Shown piece after piece: positions 1 through 8,263 of a stretch of DNA of 64,000 bases (positions within the stretch are counted from its first letter, which is position 1; each line of letters starts with the position of its first letter). This stretch comes from an uncultured Sphingomonadaceae bacterium. Lineage in GTDB: Bacteria > Pseudomonadota > Alphaproteobacteria > Sphingomonadales > Sphingomonadaceae. Under the pieces are notes generated by a model. The model did no database searches and was not told the DNA's origin. It was given only the letters and a program-made list of their open reading frames with translations. The DNA lies in contig CALKUK010000012.1 in assembly GCA_937996655.1 (NCBI GenBank), positions 124,001 through 188,000 on the forward strand, given 5' to 3'. The position numbers and the translations under genes are program-made.

Positions 1-1116
1 CGGGATATTGCCGATGTCCGCCGCACGATCGGCGCGGCGACAGGGCTGTTCTTTGTGCTCGGCATTCTCACAGCCGTGCTGGGCTGGATCTTTGCGCCAG
101 ATGTGCTGCATCTGCTGGCAACGCCGAAGGACGCCTTCCCGCTCGCGCTCACCTATTTGCGGGTCATCTTTTTGGGGATGCCCTTTTCGTTTCTCGCCAT
201 TCTTCTCTCCTCGGCGATGCGCGGCGTGGGTGATGCGGTGACCCCGCTGTGGAACACGGTGCTCAACGTCACGCTGGATGCCGGGCTGAACCCAGTCTTC
301 ATATTGGGGCTCGGCCCCGTGCCCGCAATGGGCATTGCCGGCTCAGCGCTGGCGTCGGTGCTGGCGACGCTCATCAGCATCACAGTGCTTGTCTGGCAGA
401 TTTACAGGCGAGACATCACCATTCGCCTGCGCGGTGAGGAGCTTCGCTGGCTGATCCCGGATCTGAACCATGTCCGACCCATTTTCGCCAAAGGCATCCC
501 CATGGGCCTGTCGATGATCGTGATGTCGATGTCGTCGCTCGTCATGATCGGCCTCATCAATCGCGAGGGCGTGGATACAGCGGCGGCCTTTGGCGTGATG
601 AACCAATTGTGGAGCTATGTGCAGATGCCCGCGGTTGCGGTGGGCAGTGCGGTCAGCGCCATGGCTGCACAGAATATTGGGGCGGGCAACTGGTCGCGCC
701 TGTCGCGCGTGGCCTGGGCCGGCATCGGCATCAACGTTGCTATGTCTGTATCGCTCTTGGGGGCGATGACGCTGGGTATCCACCCGCTTCTCGCGCTCTT
801 CCTGCCGGGCGCAGGGGCTGCGACGGCGATTGCCGTACATATGAACCTGCTCGTCGGGTGGACCTTCATCGCCATTGGCATCTCGATGGTCATAGGCTCG
901 GTTGTGCGGGCCAATGGCGCCGTCATCGGCCCCTTTGTCATCCTTGTTTTGTCCGCCGTGGTGATGCGCTTTGCCGTCGGTTTCCTCCTGCACCCGCATT
1001 GGGGGGCAGATGCGATCTGGGCTGCTTTCGGGTCGAGCGCGCTGACCTCGCTTGTGCTCACCCTCCTTTATTATTGGCATGGCGGCTGGCGTAAATCGCG
1101 CATGGTTGCGGCCTGA
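1..1116 (+). CDS. MATE family efflux transporter, 5' end outside the window
   Basis: The frame is open from the first base, so the start lies upstream; 371 residues are visible. The chain is strongly hydrophobic with about nine to ten membrane segments, and has features of multi-antimicrobial extrusion carriers such as the loop reading SAMRGVGDAVTPLWNTVLN (about residue 70) followed by a glycine/proline-rich segment. MATE proteins are usually 440-480 residues with 12 helices, so roughly 80-100 N-terminal residues are missing. Family members export organic cations, drugs or metabolites using Na+ or H+ gradients; the substrate cannot be read from sequence. A 100-base gap separates it from hemB. 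Confidence 0.88.
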   Translation, partial: RDIADVRRTIGAATGLFFVLGILTAVLGWIFAPDVLHLLATPKDAFPLALTYLRVIFLGMPFSFLAILLSSAMRGVGDAVTPLWNTVLNVTLDAGLNPVFILGLGPVPAMGIAGSALASVLATLISITVLVWQIYRRDITIRLRGEELRWLIPDLNHVRPIFAKGIPMGLSMIVMSMSSLVMIGLINREGVDTAAAFGVMNQLWSYVQMPAVAVGSAVSAMAAQNIGAGNWSRLSRVAWAGIGINVAMSVSLLGAMTLGIHPLLALFLPGAGAATAIAVHMNLLVGWTFIAIGISMVIGSVVRANGAVIGPFVILVLSAVVMRFAVGFLLHPHWGADAIWAAFGSSALTSLVLTLLYYWHGGWRKSRMVAA

Positions 1117-1216
1117 GCCTTGTCACCCTGCGCGATTGTGTCTGCAAAAATCGCTGTCCTATGCAGGCTTTTCTTGCCATGTGACGCCCCGTTCAATGAA
1201 CCTATAAGGTGATCCG

Positions 1217-2209
1217 ATGACGACCGGCCTCCATCTTCTCAACCGCCCCCGGCGCACCCGCGCCTCTGCCTGGAGCCGCGCGCTCCATGGGGAGACGGTG
1301 CTGACACCTGCTGATCTCATCTGGCCGCTGTTCATTACGGCAGGCGATGTGGAAGAACCGATTGCGACCCTGCCCGGCGTTTCGCGCTGGCCGGTGAAGG
1401 ACATTGCCAAACGCGCGAAGGAAGCGCGTGATCTTGGCATTCCCTGTGTCGCGCTCTTCCCCAATACCCCGCGGGACCTGCGCACCGATGACGGGCGCGA
1501 GGCGCTCAACCCCGATAACCTCATGTGTCGCGCCACCAAGGCGATCAAGGATGCCGTGCCCGACATCGGCGTGCTGACCGACGTCGCGCTCGACCCCTAT
1601 ACCGCGCACGGGCATGACGGTCTGGTCGATGCCAAGGGCTATGTGTTGAACGATGCGACGGTCGAGGTGCTTGTCGGCCAGTCGCTCAATCAGGCGCAGG
1701 CAGGGGCGGACATCATCGCCCCGTCGGACATGATGGACGGCCGCATCGGTGCGATCCGCACTGCGCTGGAAGACGCGATGCTGCCCAACGTTCAGATCAT
1801 GAGCTACGCCGCCAAATATGCGAGCGCCTTTTACGGGCCGTTCCGCGATGCCGTCGGCGCGGCAGGCCTCCTGCAGGGCGATAAGAAGACTTATCAGATG
1901 GACCCGGCCAATGCCGAGGAAGCGCTGCGGGAAGTTGCGCTCGATCTCGAAGAAGGGGCCGACAGCGTGATGGTGAAGCCCGGGCTGCCCTATCTCGACA
2001 TCATTGTCCGCGTGAAGCAGGCGTTCGACGTGCCGGTCTTTGCCTATCAGGTGTCGGGCGAATATGCGATGATCGAAGCCGCTGTTGCGGCGGGCGCGGG
2101 CGATCGTGACAAGCTGGTTCTCGAAACCCTCCTCGCGTTCAAGCGCGCGGGCTGTTCCGGTGTCCTGACCTATCACGCGCTCCATGCTGCGAAATTGTTG
2201 AATGGCTGA
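1217..2209 (+). CDS. hemB: Delta-aminolevulinic acid dehydratase (porphobilinogen synthase)
   Basis: Condenses two 5-aminolevulinate molecules to porphobilinogen in cytoplasmic tetrapyrrole (haem) synthesis. At 330 residues it is full length. The Schiff-base lysine is Lys254 in SVMVKPGLPY, and the second active-site lysine is Lys200 in SYAAKYASAF. The metal loop reads DVALDPYTAHGHDG (122-135): where zinc enzymes carry three cysteines this one has Ala124, Asp126 and Asp134, the pattern of Mg2+/K+-dependent HemB known from rhizobia and pseudomonads. The ATG at 1217 is preceded by AAGGTGATCCG. The stop overlaps the next gene by eight bases. Confidence 0.97.
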   Translation: MTTGLHLLNRPRRTRASAWSRALHGETVLTPADLIWPLFITAGDVEEPIATLPGVSRWPVKDIAKRAKEARDLGIPCVALFPNTPRDLRTDDGREALNPDNLMCRATKAIKDAVPDIGVLTDVALDPYTAHGHDGLVDAKGYVLNDATVEVLVGQSLNQAQAGADIIAPSDMMDGRIGAIRTALEDAMLPNVQIMSYAAKYASAFYGPFRDAVGAAGLLQGDKKTYQMDPANAEEALREVALDLEEGADSVMVKPGLPYLDIIVRVKQAFDVPVFAYQVSGEYAMIEAAVAAGAGDRDKLVLETLLAFKRAGCSGVLTYHALHAAKLLNG

Positions 2210-2771
2210 ATTCCGTCTTGAGACCGAACGCCTGATCCTGCGGGAATGGCGGGATGGGGATATGGTCGCGTTCCACGCGATCAACACGGATCCGCGCGTC
2301 ATGAAATTTCTGGGCCCGGCGATGACGATGGCGGACATCGCAGCTTTGGTGGCGCGATTGCGCGGCTTGCAGGAAACGCTTGGCCATTGCTTTTGGGCCG
2401 TGGAGCGCAAGGACGATGGGCGGCTAATCGGTTGGTGCGGATTGATCCGTGGCGGCAAAAACACGCCCATTGAAGATCAGGTGGAAGTGGGCTGGCGCTT
2501 TGCCTTCGACACCTGGGGGCAGGGCTATGCGCGTGAGGCGGCGGCCGCCTCGATCGACTGGGCCTTTGCGCATCTGCCTGATGAAAATGTCTGGGCGATC
2601 ACGGTCGACAATAATGAAAAGAGCTGGGGCCTGATGGAGCGGCTCGGTATGCACCGCCATGCCGATTTGGGGTTTGACCATCCCAATGTACCCGAAGGCA
2701 GCCCGTTAAAGGCGCATATCACCTACAGCATCGGGAGAGACGAATGGACGGCGTCAGCATCATCTCACTGA
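2202..2771 (+). CDS. GNAT N-acetyltransferase, RimJ/RimL type
   Basis: A 189-residue acetyltransferase of the GNAT fold. It opens with the typical RimJ/RimL strand LETERLILREW, and has the acetyl-CoA pyrophosphate loop as WGQGYAREAA (about 107-116) followed by the VDNNEKSWGLMERLGM helix. These enzymes acetylate protein N-termini or small-molecule amines; the substrate is unknown. It starts inside the last codons of hemB (8-base overlap) and overlaps the following carbonic-anhydrase-like gene by 28 bases, so the three are probably co-translated. Confidence 0.88.
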   Translation: MAEFRLETERLILREWRDGDMVAFHAINTDPRVMKFLGPAMTMADIAALVARLRGLQETLGHCFWAVERKDDGRLIGWCGLIRGGKNTPIEDQVEVGWRFAFDTWGQGYAREAAAASIDWAFAHLPDENVWAITVDNNEKSWGLMERLGMHRHADLGFDHPNVPEGSPLKAHITYSIGRDEWTASASSH

Positions 2772-3289
2772 ACGGCCACACGCCGCGCATTGATCCCTCA
2801 GCGTTCGTCGCGCCGGGCTGCCGCATCATCGGCGATGTTGAGATCGGTCCGGAAGCGAGCGTCTGGTATAATTGCGTCCTGCGTGGCGATGTGAATGCCA
2901 TCCGCATCGGCGCCCGCAGCAATATTCAAGACGGCACCGTCATCCACTGTGATTCGGATAAGGGCGGGATGATCGGTTTCCCCACGATTATCGAAGAAGG
3001 GGCGCTGATTGGCCATATGGCGATGCTCCACGGCTGCACCGTGCGCAGAAATGCGCTGGTGGGCCTTGGCTCCATCGTCATGGATGGCTGCGTGCTCGAG
3101 GAAAACTCCATGCTGGCAGCCGGCGGCATGTTGACGCCCGGAAAGCGCATCGAAAGCTTTCAGATGTGGGGCGGACGCCCGGCAAAGCTGATGCGGGAAT
3201 TGGATGAGATGTGGGCGACAGGCAACAGCCTTGCTGTCGCGCATTATGTCCACAATGCGCAAACGCATAAGGCCGCGATTAGCGGCTGA
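2744..3289 (+). CDS. Gamma-carbonic-anhydrase-like hexapeptide-repeat protein
   Basis: A 181-residue left-handed beta-helix protein built from hexapeptide repeats such as GDVEIG, NAIRIG and NALVGLG. His68 (IHCD), His91 and His96 (GHMAMLHG) match the three zinc or iron ligands of Cam-type gamma carbonic anhydrases, and Arg47/Asp49 match the conserved trimer-interface pair. Many bacterial relatives (YrdA/PaaY/CaiE-like) have weak or no carbonic anhydrase activity, so the reaction is not settled. It is the last gene of the hemB run, and its 3' end overlaps the convergent lipoprotein gene by 11 bases. Confidence 0.9.
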   Translation: MDGVSIISLNGHTPRIDPSAFVAPGCRIIGDVEIGPEASVWYNCVLRGDVNAIRIGARSNIQDGTVIHCDSDKGGMIGFPTIIEEGALIGHMAMLHGCTVRRNALVGLGSIVMDGCVLEENSMLAAGGMLTPGKRIESFQMWGGRPAKLMRELDEMWATGNSLAVAHYVHNAQTHKAAISG

Positions 3290-3776
3290 GGCGCTGCAAC
3301 AGCTCCGTCATCGCCAAGTCCTGTTGCGCGTCCATCGCCTCGACTGTGCGGATGGCCTCCTGAACGCGGGTCAGGTCTTCGCTCGCCGGGCCCGACAGGG
3401 TGGTGCGCAGCAACTCTCCCAGATCAGCCAGCGCGGATTTAACCGGGCCGCGATGCTGTTCCAGCGCAGAGACGGCCATCTGGGCGTTGATCCAGCTTTC
3501 GGTGCCACTGGCACCTGCTGCCGCTGCCGCAGAACGGGTGGCGGGCAAGGCCGCATCGAACGCATTCGCACCGCCCTGTGCAAGGCCAAGGGCCGCATCG
3601 ATCTTTGAGCGTGCTTCGGCAGTCGCCGGGGCGAGTGGCACCTCTGATGCGGCGGGTTCGGTCAGCAGACCTTCAGCCTTCGCCTCGATCGGTCGGGGGT
3701 TAAGCGTGGGATATTTTCCGGCCTCCGCACAGCCGGTAAGCGACAGGATAAGGGCGGAAAGGAGGATGCGGTTCAT
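3279..3776 (-). CDS. Small lipoprotein of unknown function
   Basis: I do not recognise the family. The 165-residue product starts MNRILLSALILSLTGC, a short lipoprotein signal with lipobox LTGC and Cys16 as the lipidated residue. The ATG at 3776 is chosen because an upstream in-frame start would put 12 charged residues before the signal. The mature part is Ala-rich and helical (AARSKIDAALGLAQGGAN, LADLGELLRTTL), with no transmembrane segment and no catalytic motif. It is convergent with the carbonic-anhydrase-like gene. It is probably anchored in the inner or outer membrane facing the periplasm. Confidence 0.75.
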   Translation of the reverse strand: MNRILLSALILSLTGCAEAGKYPTLNPRPIEAKAEGLLTEPAASEVPLAPATAEARSKIDAALGLAQGGANAFDAALPATRSAAAAAGASGTESWINAQMAVSALEQHRGPVKSALADLGELLRTTLSGPASEDLTRVQEAIRTVEAMDAQQDLAMTELLQRLSR

Positions 3777-3860
3777 GGCAACGCTTCTAGGAGTTGCATT
3801 TCCATGTCGCAACGGGGTTGCACTTTTGAAAAAAGCCGACTAACCGCGCCACTTCAATGC

Positions 3861-3937
3861 GCGCCCGTAGCTCAGCTGGATAGAGCATCAGACTACGAAT
3901 CTGAGGGTCGGACGTTCGAATCGTTCCGGGCGCGCCA
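3861..3937 (+). tRNA. tRNA-Arg (anticodon ACG)
   Basis: All arms fold. The acceptor GCGCCCG pairs with CGGGCGC, the D arm is GCTC/GAGC, the anticodon stem TCAGA/TCTGA encloses CTACGAA with anticodon ACG, and the T stem GGACG/CGTTC encloses TTCGAAT. The discriminator is G and the CCA end is encoded. The anticodon would be modified to ICG and reads CGU/CGC/CGA. Confidence 0.97.
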
Positions 3938-4142
3938 CTTTTCCCAAATCGACAATCATCCCGGCGGGGCCTTGCCTTATCCCCCTTGCGGATGTTGCCC
4001 CCACCGCTAAGACCATGAAATCCGCTCATCGTTTAAGATGAGAGAATGCCCGATTGCCTGATACCCAGCCGAACAAATGTCGGTCCGGACGTCTTGCAGA
4101 AACGTGCGGGCTCGGAATACGGGGCAAGGGCAGGGGATACGG

Positions 4143-5507
4143 ATGGACAGCGCAGCACAGCAGGTCGAGCAAGTTGGCGGCCATCCCAAGGGCGTCTATT
4201 ATCTCGCCTTCACTGAGATGTGGGAGCGCTTCTCGTTCTACGGGATGTCGGCGCTGCTCACGCTCTATATGGTGAAGGAGCTGCTGCCGCTCCATGCGGA
4301 CAAGGTGATCGGCCTTGCCGCGCTGCGCCATGGGCTCAGTTTTAACGGGCCGATGAGTGATGTGGCCTTCGCCTCGATCATCTATGGCTGGTATGCGGGG
4401 CTTGTCTATTTCACGCCGATCATCGGCGGCTGGGTGGCGGACCGCCTGCTCGGGCCCAAGCGCACGGTGCTGATCGGCGTCCTGCTGATGGCCGCAGGCC
4501 ACGCGGCCATGTCGTTCTACGAGAGCTTCGTGCTGGCGCTGGCGCTGCTGATCATGGGCTCGGGCTTCCTCAAGGGGAATATCTCGGCCCAGGTCGGCAC
4601 GCTCTATCCGCGCGAGGATGAATCTCGCCGGTCACAGGGCTATACGATCTTTGCGACCGGCATCAACATCGGCGCGGCAAGCGGCCCGGTAACGACCGGG
4701 CTCGTCGCTGCGATCTGGGGCTTTCATGCCGGGTTCGCGGTGGCGGCGGTGCTGATGCTGGTGGCCATGGTGGGCTACATCATGGGCCAGCGCCACCTGC
4801 CCGATTTCAAGGCGGTGAGTGCCGAGCGGCCGAAAGCGCCGCCGCTGACGGCGGCCGAGCGCCGCCGCGTGGCCGTGCTGATCTTCGTCATTGCACTCAC
4901 GTTCCCGGCCGAAATCACCTATCCGATGGTCTGGAGCATCGGCATCCTGTGGGTCGACCAGTGGGTCAATCTCGCCACGCCGCTGGGCACCGTGCCGTCG
5001 AGCTGGTTTGCGGGGATGGATTCGTTCGGCTCGATCCTTGCGGCACCGATCCTTGTTGCGCTGTGGAACTGGCAAGCAAAGCGCGGCGCGGAACCGGCCA
5101 ATGTCACCAAGCAGGGCATCGGCACGGCCATCGTCTCGTTCGCGGCGCTGCTGTTTGCCTTTGCCAACTTCGGGGTGACGGAACCGCACGGCGTCGGCGC
5201 ATTTTGGGCCATCGCGGGCTGGCTGATCATGGGGCTGGGCTGGATGTACTACTGGCCCACCACCATGGCTATTGTCAGCAAGGCGGCCCCACCGCGTGTT
5301 GCCTCCACGCTGATGGGCGTTGCCTTCCTCTCGCCGTTTGCCGCGCATGTCACGGCGGGCTGGGTCGGCAGCTATTTTGATGCGATGAGCCCCTCGGCGT
5401 TCTGGACCCTCGACGCCGCCATCGGCGCGGTCGGCGCGGCGGTGATCCTGCTGCTGCGCAAACCGCTGATCCGCGAGCTTGACGGAACGCCGGACGCCAA
5501 AGCCTAA
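4143..5507 (+). CDS. POT/PTR2 family proton-dependent oligopeptide transporter
   Basis: Imports di- or tripeptides across the inner membrane with protons. The 454-residue chain has the hallmark ExxERF motif of the family as EMWERFSFYGM (25-35) in helix 1, and a second family segment around FLKGNISAQVGTLY with GYTIFATGINIGAASGP. About 12-14 membrane helices are visible. The ATG at 4143 follows CAGGGGATACGG; a longer in-frame start at 4077 would add a polar tail and is less likely. The stop shares one base with the next start (TAATG), suggesting co-transcription with the aldolase-like gene. Confidence 0.93.
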   Translation: MDSAAQQVEQVGGHPKGVYYLAFTEMWERFSFYGMSALLTLYMVKELLPLHADKVIGLAALRHGLSFNGPMSDVAFASIIYGWYAGLVYFTPIIGGWVADRLLGPKRTVLIGVLLMAAGHAAMSFYESFVLALALLIMGSGFLKGNISAQVGTLYPREDESRRSQGYTIFATGINIGAASGPVTTGLVAAIWGFHAGFAVAAVLMLVAMVGYIMGQRHLPDFKAVSAERPKAPPLTAAERRRVAVLIFVIALTFPAEITYPMVWSIGILWVDQWVNLATPLGTVPSSWFAGMDSFGSILAAPILVALWNWQAKRGAEPANVTKQGIGTAIVSFAALLFAFANFGVTEPHGVGAFWAIAGWLIMGLGWMYYWPTTMAIVSKAAPPRVASTLMGVAFLSPFAAHVTAGWVGSYFDAMSPSAFWTLDAAIGAVGAAVILLLRKPLIRELDGTPDAKA

Positions 5508-6262
5508 TGCCAGTTGCCATAAAAGACGAAGCCGAATGGCAGGCACGCGTCGATCTGGCGGCGGCCCACCGGCTCGCCGTCCACTATGGCTATCACGAGG
5601 GCATCGACAATCACTTCACAGTGCTTGTGCCCGGCCATGCCGACCGCTTCCTGCTTGCGCCCTTCGGCTTGCACTGGTCCGAAATCCGAGCACGTGATTT
5701 CCTTGTGGTCGATTTCGCGGGCAATGTGCTTTCGGGGAAAGGCCCGGTTGAGGACACGGCCTTCCACATCCACGCGCCGATCCACGCCGCCCGGCCCGAT
5801 GTGGCCTGTGTGATGCACACCCACATGCCCTATGCCACGGCGCTGAGCCTTTTGGAGGAACCCGAACTCCTGATGGCGAGCCAGAATGCGATTGGTTTTG
5901 CCGGGCTGATGGCATGCTGCGACTATTCAGGCTTTGCGCTCGACAGCGGAGAGGGCAGGCGCATGGCGGATGCGCTGGGGGATAAGACCGTGCTTTTGTT
6001 GCGCAACCACGGCGTGGCGGTGACTGGCGCAAGTGTCGCGGATGCGTTCAACACGCTTTACTTCTTTGAGCGCGCGGCAATGACGCAGATCCTCGCGCAG
6101 TCGAGCGGGCAGAAGGTACGCCTTGTGCCCGAACCCACCCTCAGCCTGACCGTCGAGCAATATACCACGTCCGCCAAGGTGGACGGTCTTGATCGCATCG
6201 ACCTCCATTTCGCGGCGCTGAAGCGCATGCTGGACCGGCAGGGGTCTGACTATGCAGAGTGA
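5507..6262 (+). CDS. Class II aldolase/adducin family protein
   Basis: A 251-residue member of the aldolase II/adducin fold (fuculose-phosphate aldolase, ribulose-phosphate 4-epimerase and decarboxylase relatives). The divalent-metal site is visible as His104 and His106 in CVMHTHMPY, with the third histidine His168 in LLLRNHGV. Asn35 in EGIDNHFTV fits the substrate loop. The lack of a phosphate-binding signature that I can recognise, and the adducin-like N-terminus, leave the substrate open. It is sandwiched between a peptide carrier and an MFS carrier and overlaps the latter by 11 bases, which suggests it processes the imported compound. Confidence 0.85.
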   Translation: MPVAIKDEAEWQARVDLAAAHRLAVHYGYHEGIDNHFTVLVPGHADRFLLAPFGLHWSEIRARDFLVVDFAGNVLSGKGPVEDTAFHIHAPIHAARPDVACVMHTHMPYATALSLLEEPELLMASQNAIGFAGLMACCDYSGFALDSGEGRRMADALGDKTVLLLRNHGVAVTGASVADAFNTLYFFERAAMTQILAQSSGQKVRLVPEPTLSLTVEQYTTSAKVDGLDRIDLHFAALKRMLDRQGSDYAE

Positions 6263-7487
6263 GGCCAGATCGCCCCGCGCAACAGGGGCGCTTGTCCTCG
6301 TTGGCCTGATGGCGCTCAGTCTGTTCATCAATTACATCGACCGCGGCAACCTTGCGACCGGCGCGACCCAGATCCGGGCCGATCTTGGCCTTTCAGCGAC
6401 AGCCTATGGCGCGCTCGCCGCCGGGTTCTATTTCGCCTACGCCTTTTGCCAGCTGCCTGCGGGCGCCTTGTCTGACAGGATTGGCGGGAAGCTCGTCCTC
6501 GGCATGGGGGCGCTGCTCTGGTCGATCTCCACCTTGCTCACGGGCTTTGTGCAGGGCTTTTTGGGCTTGTTCATCCTGCGCCTGATGCTCGGGATGGGAG
6601 AGAGCGTGGCCTTCACCACCACCTCCAAAATCATTGCCAGCAATGTCCCGCGCGCGCAGATGGGGTTGGCCAATGGGGTGATCGGATTTGGCTATCTGGT
6701 CGGGCCTGCGGTCGGCACATTGCTCGGCGGCTTCATGATGGCGCATTGGGGCTGGCGCGCGACATTCATCGCTTTTGGCGCGGTCTCGTTACTTTGGCTC
6801 ATCCCCTGGAGCCGTGTGCGGATTAACGAAGCCAAGCCAGTTGAGACACCCACCGAGCACCCCGTGACGATGCGCCAGATCCTCAGCCAGCGCGCATTAT
6901 GGGGCGCCTCGCTCGGCCATTTTGCGGGCAATTGGAACTGGTATTTCATCCTCGGCTATCTGCCGATGTACCTCGAAATGCAGCGGGGCTTTTCCAAGGA
7001 GCAGATGGCGGAGGTCGTCTCCAGCGCCTATCTCGTCAACGCGTTGGCGGCGCTGTTTGCGGGGTGGGCCTTCGACAAGGCGATTGCACGGGGCCGGTCT
7101 CCCTCGCTCACGCTCAAGGGGCCTTTGGCGCTCGCGCACCTGGCGGGGCTGGGCTGCATGCTGGCGATGCCGGTCCTGCCGATTGGAGCCTGCATCGCTT
7201 TGCTGTTTGTCTATGAGATTTTTCTCGGCTTTTCTTCGCCCGCTTACTTCATGATCCCTCAGATCATGGGCGGCCCTGCCGCTGCCGCGCGCTGGGTGGG
7301 CGTGCAGAACATGTTGGGCAATATGCCGGGGATCATCGGCGTGCTGTTTGCAGGCGTGCTGATTGATGCCAGCAATGGGTCCTATGGTACCGCATTTCTG
7401 CTCGCCGGGCTGGTCAATATTCTCGGGCTGATCGGCTGGATCGGTATCCTGCCCAAGGTTCAACCGGTGGAATGGGACGCGTCCTAG
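6252..7487 (+). CDS. MFS transporter, anion:cation symporter-like
   Basis: A 411-residue, 12-helix major facilitator. Helix 1 reads LFINYIDRGNLATG, the signature of the anion:cation symporter family (phthalate, glucarate, hexuronate carriers), and the loop 2-3 motif is GALSDRIGGKLVLG. The second half contains GWAFDKAIARGRS at the pseudo-symmetric loop. Likely substrates are organic acids. It overlaps the aldolase-like gene by 11 bases and runs tail to tail into the caiD-like gene with a four-base overlap, so it is on the opposite strand to the betaine operon and not formally part of it. Confidence 0.88.
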   Translation: MQSEARSPRATGALVLVGLMALSLFINYIDRGNLATGATQIRADLGLSATAYGALAAGFYFAYAFCQLPAGALSDRIGGKLVLGMGALLWSISTLLTGFVQGFLGLFILRLMLGMGESVAFTTTSKIIASNVPRAQMGLANGVIGFGYLVGPAVGTLLGGFMMAHWGWRATFIAFGAVSLLWLIPWSRVRINEAKPVETPTEHPVTMRQILSQRALWGASLGHFAGNWNWYFILGYLPMYLEMQRGFSKEQMAEVVSSAYLVNALAALFAGWAFDKAIARGRSPSLTLKGPLALAHLAGLGCMLAMPVLPIGACIALLFVYEIFLGFSSPAYFMIPQIMGGPAAAARWVGVQNMLGNMPGIIGVLFAGVLIDASNGSYGTAFLLAGLVNILGLIGWIGILPKVQPVEWDAS

Positions 7488-8263
7488 CGCCCCTTCCACT
7501 CGGGCGGCCGGCCTTCCGCAAAAGCGCGCGGGCCTTCCAGCGCATCCTCTGATGTTAGCATGGCGCTGTAGGAGGGCAGGACGCCGCTGCGCATCAGCTT
7601 ATAGCCTTCCTCAACCTCCAGCCCCTCGGTCGCGCGGAGAATATCGCGCGCCGCCGCAATCGCCAGCGGGGCCGATCGGGCCATAGTGTCAGCCAGTTCG
7701 AGTGCGCTGTCGAGCAGGGCCTCTGGCGCGACAACCCGGTTCACGAGGTTGAGCGCAAGTGCCTCCTCTGCCTCCATCCGCCGTCCGGTCAGGATCATTT
7801 CACGCGCGAGCCTTGCAGGTATGGCCTTAGGCAGGCGCAGCAATCCGCCGGAATCGGGCAACATGCCAAGCTGTGCCTCGGGCAGCCAGAAGCGCGCGGC
7901 GGTGCTCGCGACGATCAGGTCGGCGGCCAGCGCCAGTTCGAACCCGCCGCCTACCGCGAGGCCGTTGACCGCTGCGATCACCGGCTTGGTCAGGCTGAAA
8001 TATTCGGTGAGGCCAGCAAAGCCTCCCGGCCCGTGATCGGCATCGACTGCTTCGCCGTCGTTCGCAGCCCCCAGATCCCAGCCTGCTGAGAAGAACCGCC
8101 CGGTGCCGGTGATGATCCCCACCCGAAGGGCGGGGTCATCGTTCAGCGCCTTGAACGCGGCGTAAAGTTCCAGGCTGGTCGCCACATCAATGGCATTGGC
8201 CTTGGGCCGGTCGAGCGTGATGATCAGAATTCCGGCGCGGCGTTCAAGCGTGACGGCACTCAT
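7484..8263 (-). CDS. caiD: Crotonobetainyl-CoA hydratase-like enoyl-CoA hydratase (CaiD type)
   Basis: A 259-residue crotonase. It resembles E. coli CaiD along its length as I know that sequence: LDRPKANAID (18-26), FFSAGWDL (57-64), GPGGFAGLTE (78-87), DSGGLLRLPK (137-146) and the C-terminal WKGR. The oxyanion-hole glycines and the catalytic Glu129 (LPEAQLG) are in place. CaiD hydrates crotonobetainyl-CoA to L-carnitinyl-CoA. It is the last gene of the eight-gene leftward operon, and its ATG overlaps the stop of the ligase gene by four bases. The CaiD assignment is from motif comparison plus context. Confidence 0.85.
   Translation of the reverse strand: MSAVTLERRAGILIITLDRPKANAIDVATSLELYAAFKALNDDPALRVGIITGTGRFFSAGWDLGAANDGEAVDADHGPGGFAGLTEYFSLTKPVIAAVNGLAVGGGFELALAADLIVASTAARFWLPEAQLGMLPDSGGLLRLPKAIPARLAREMILTGRRMEAEEALALNLVNRVVAPEALLDSALELADTMARSAPLAIAAARDILRATEGLEVEEGYKLMRSGVLPSYSAMLTSEDALEGPRAFAEGRPPEWKGR

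Noticed and set aside
1202..2470. Long minus-strand open frame (about 420 codons) across hemB and the GNAT gene
   Set aside because: It is antisense to well-recognised enzymes, is rich in Arg/His/Asp as antisense frames of GC-rich genes usually are, and shows no domain.
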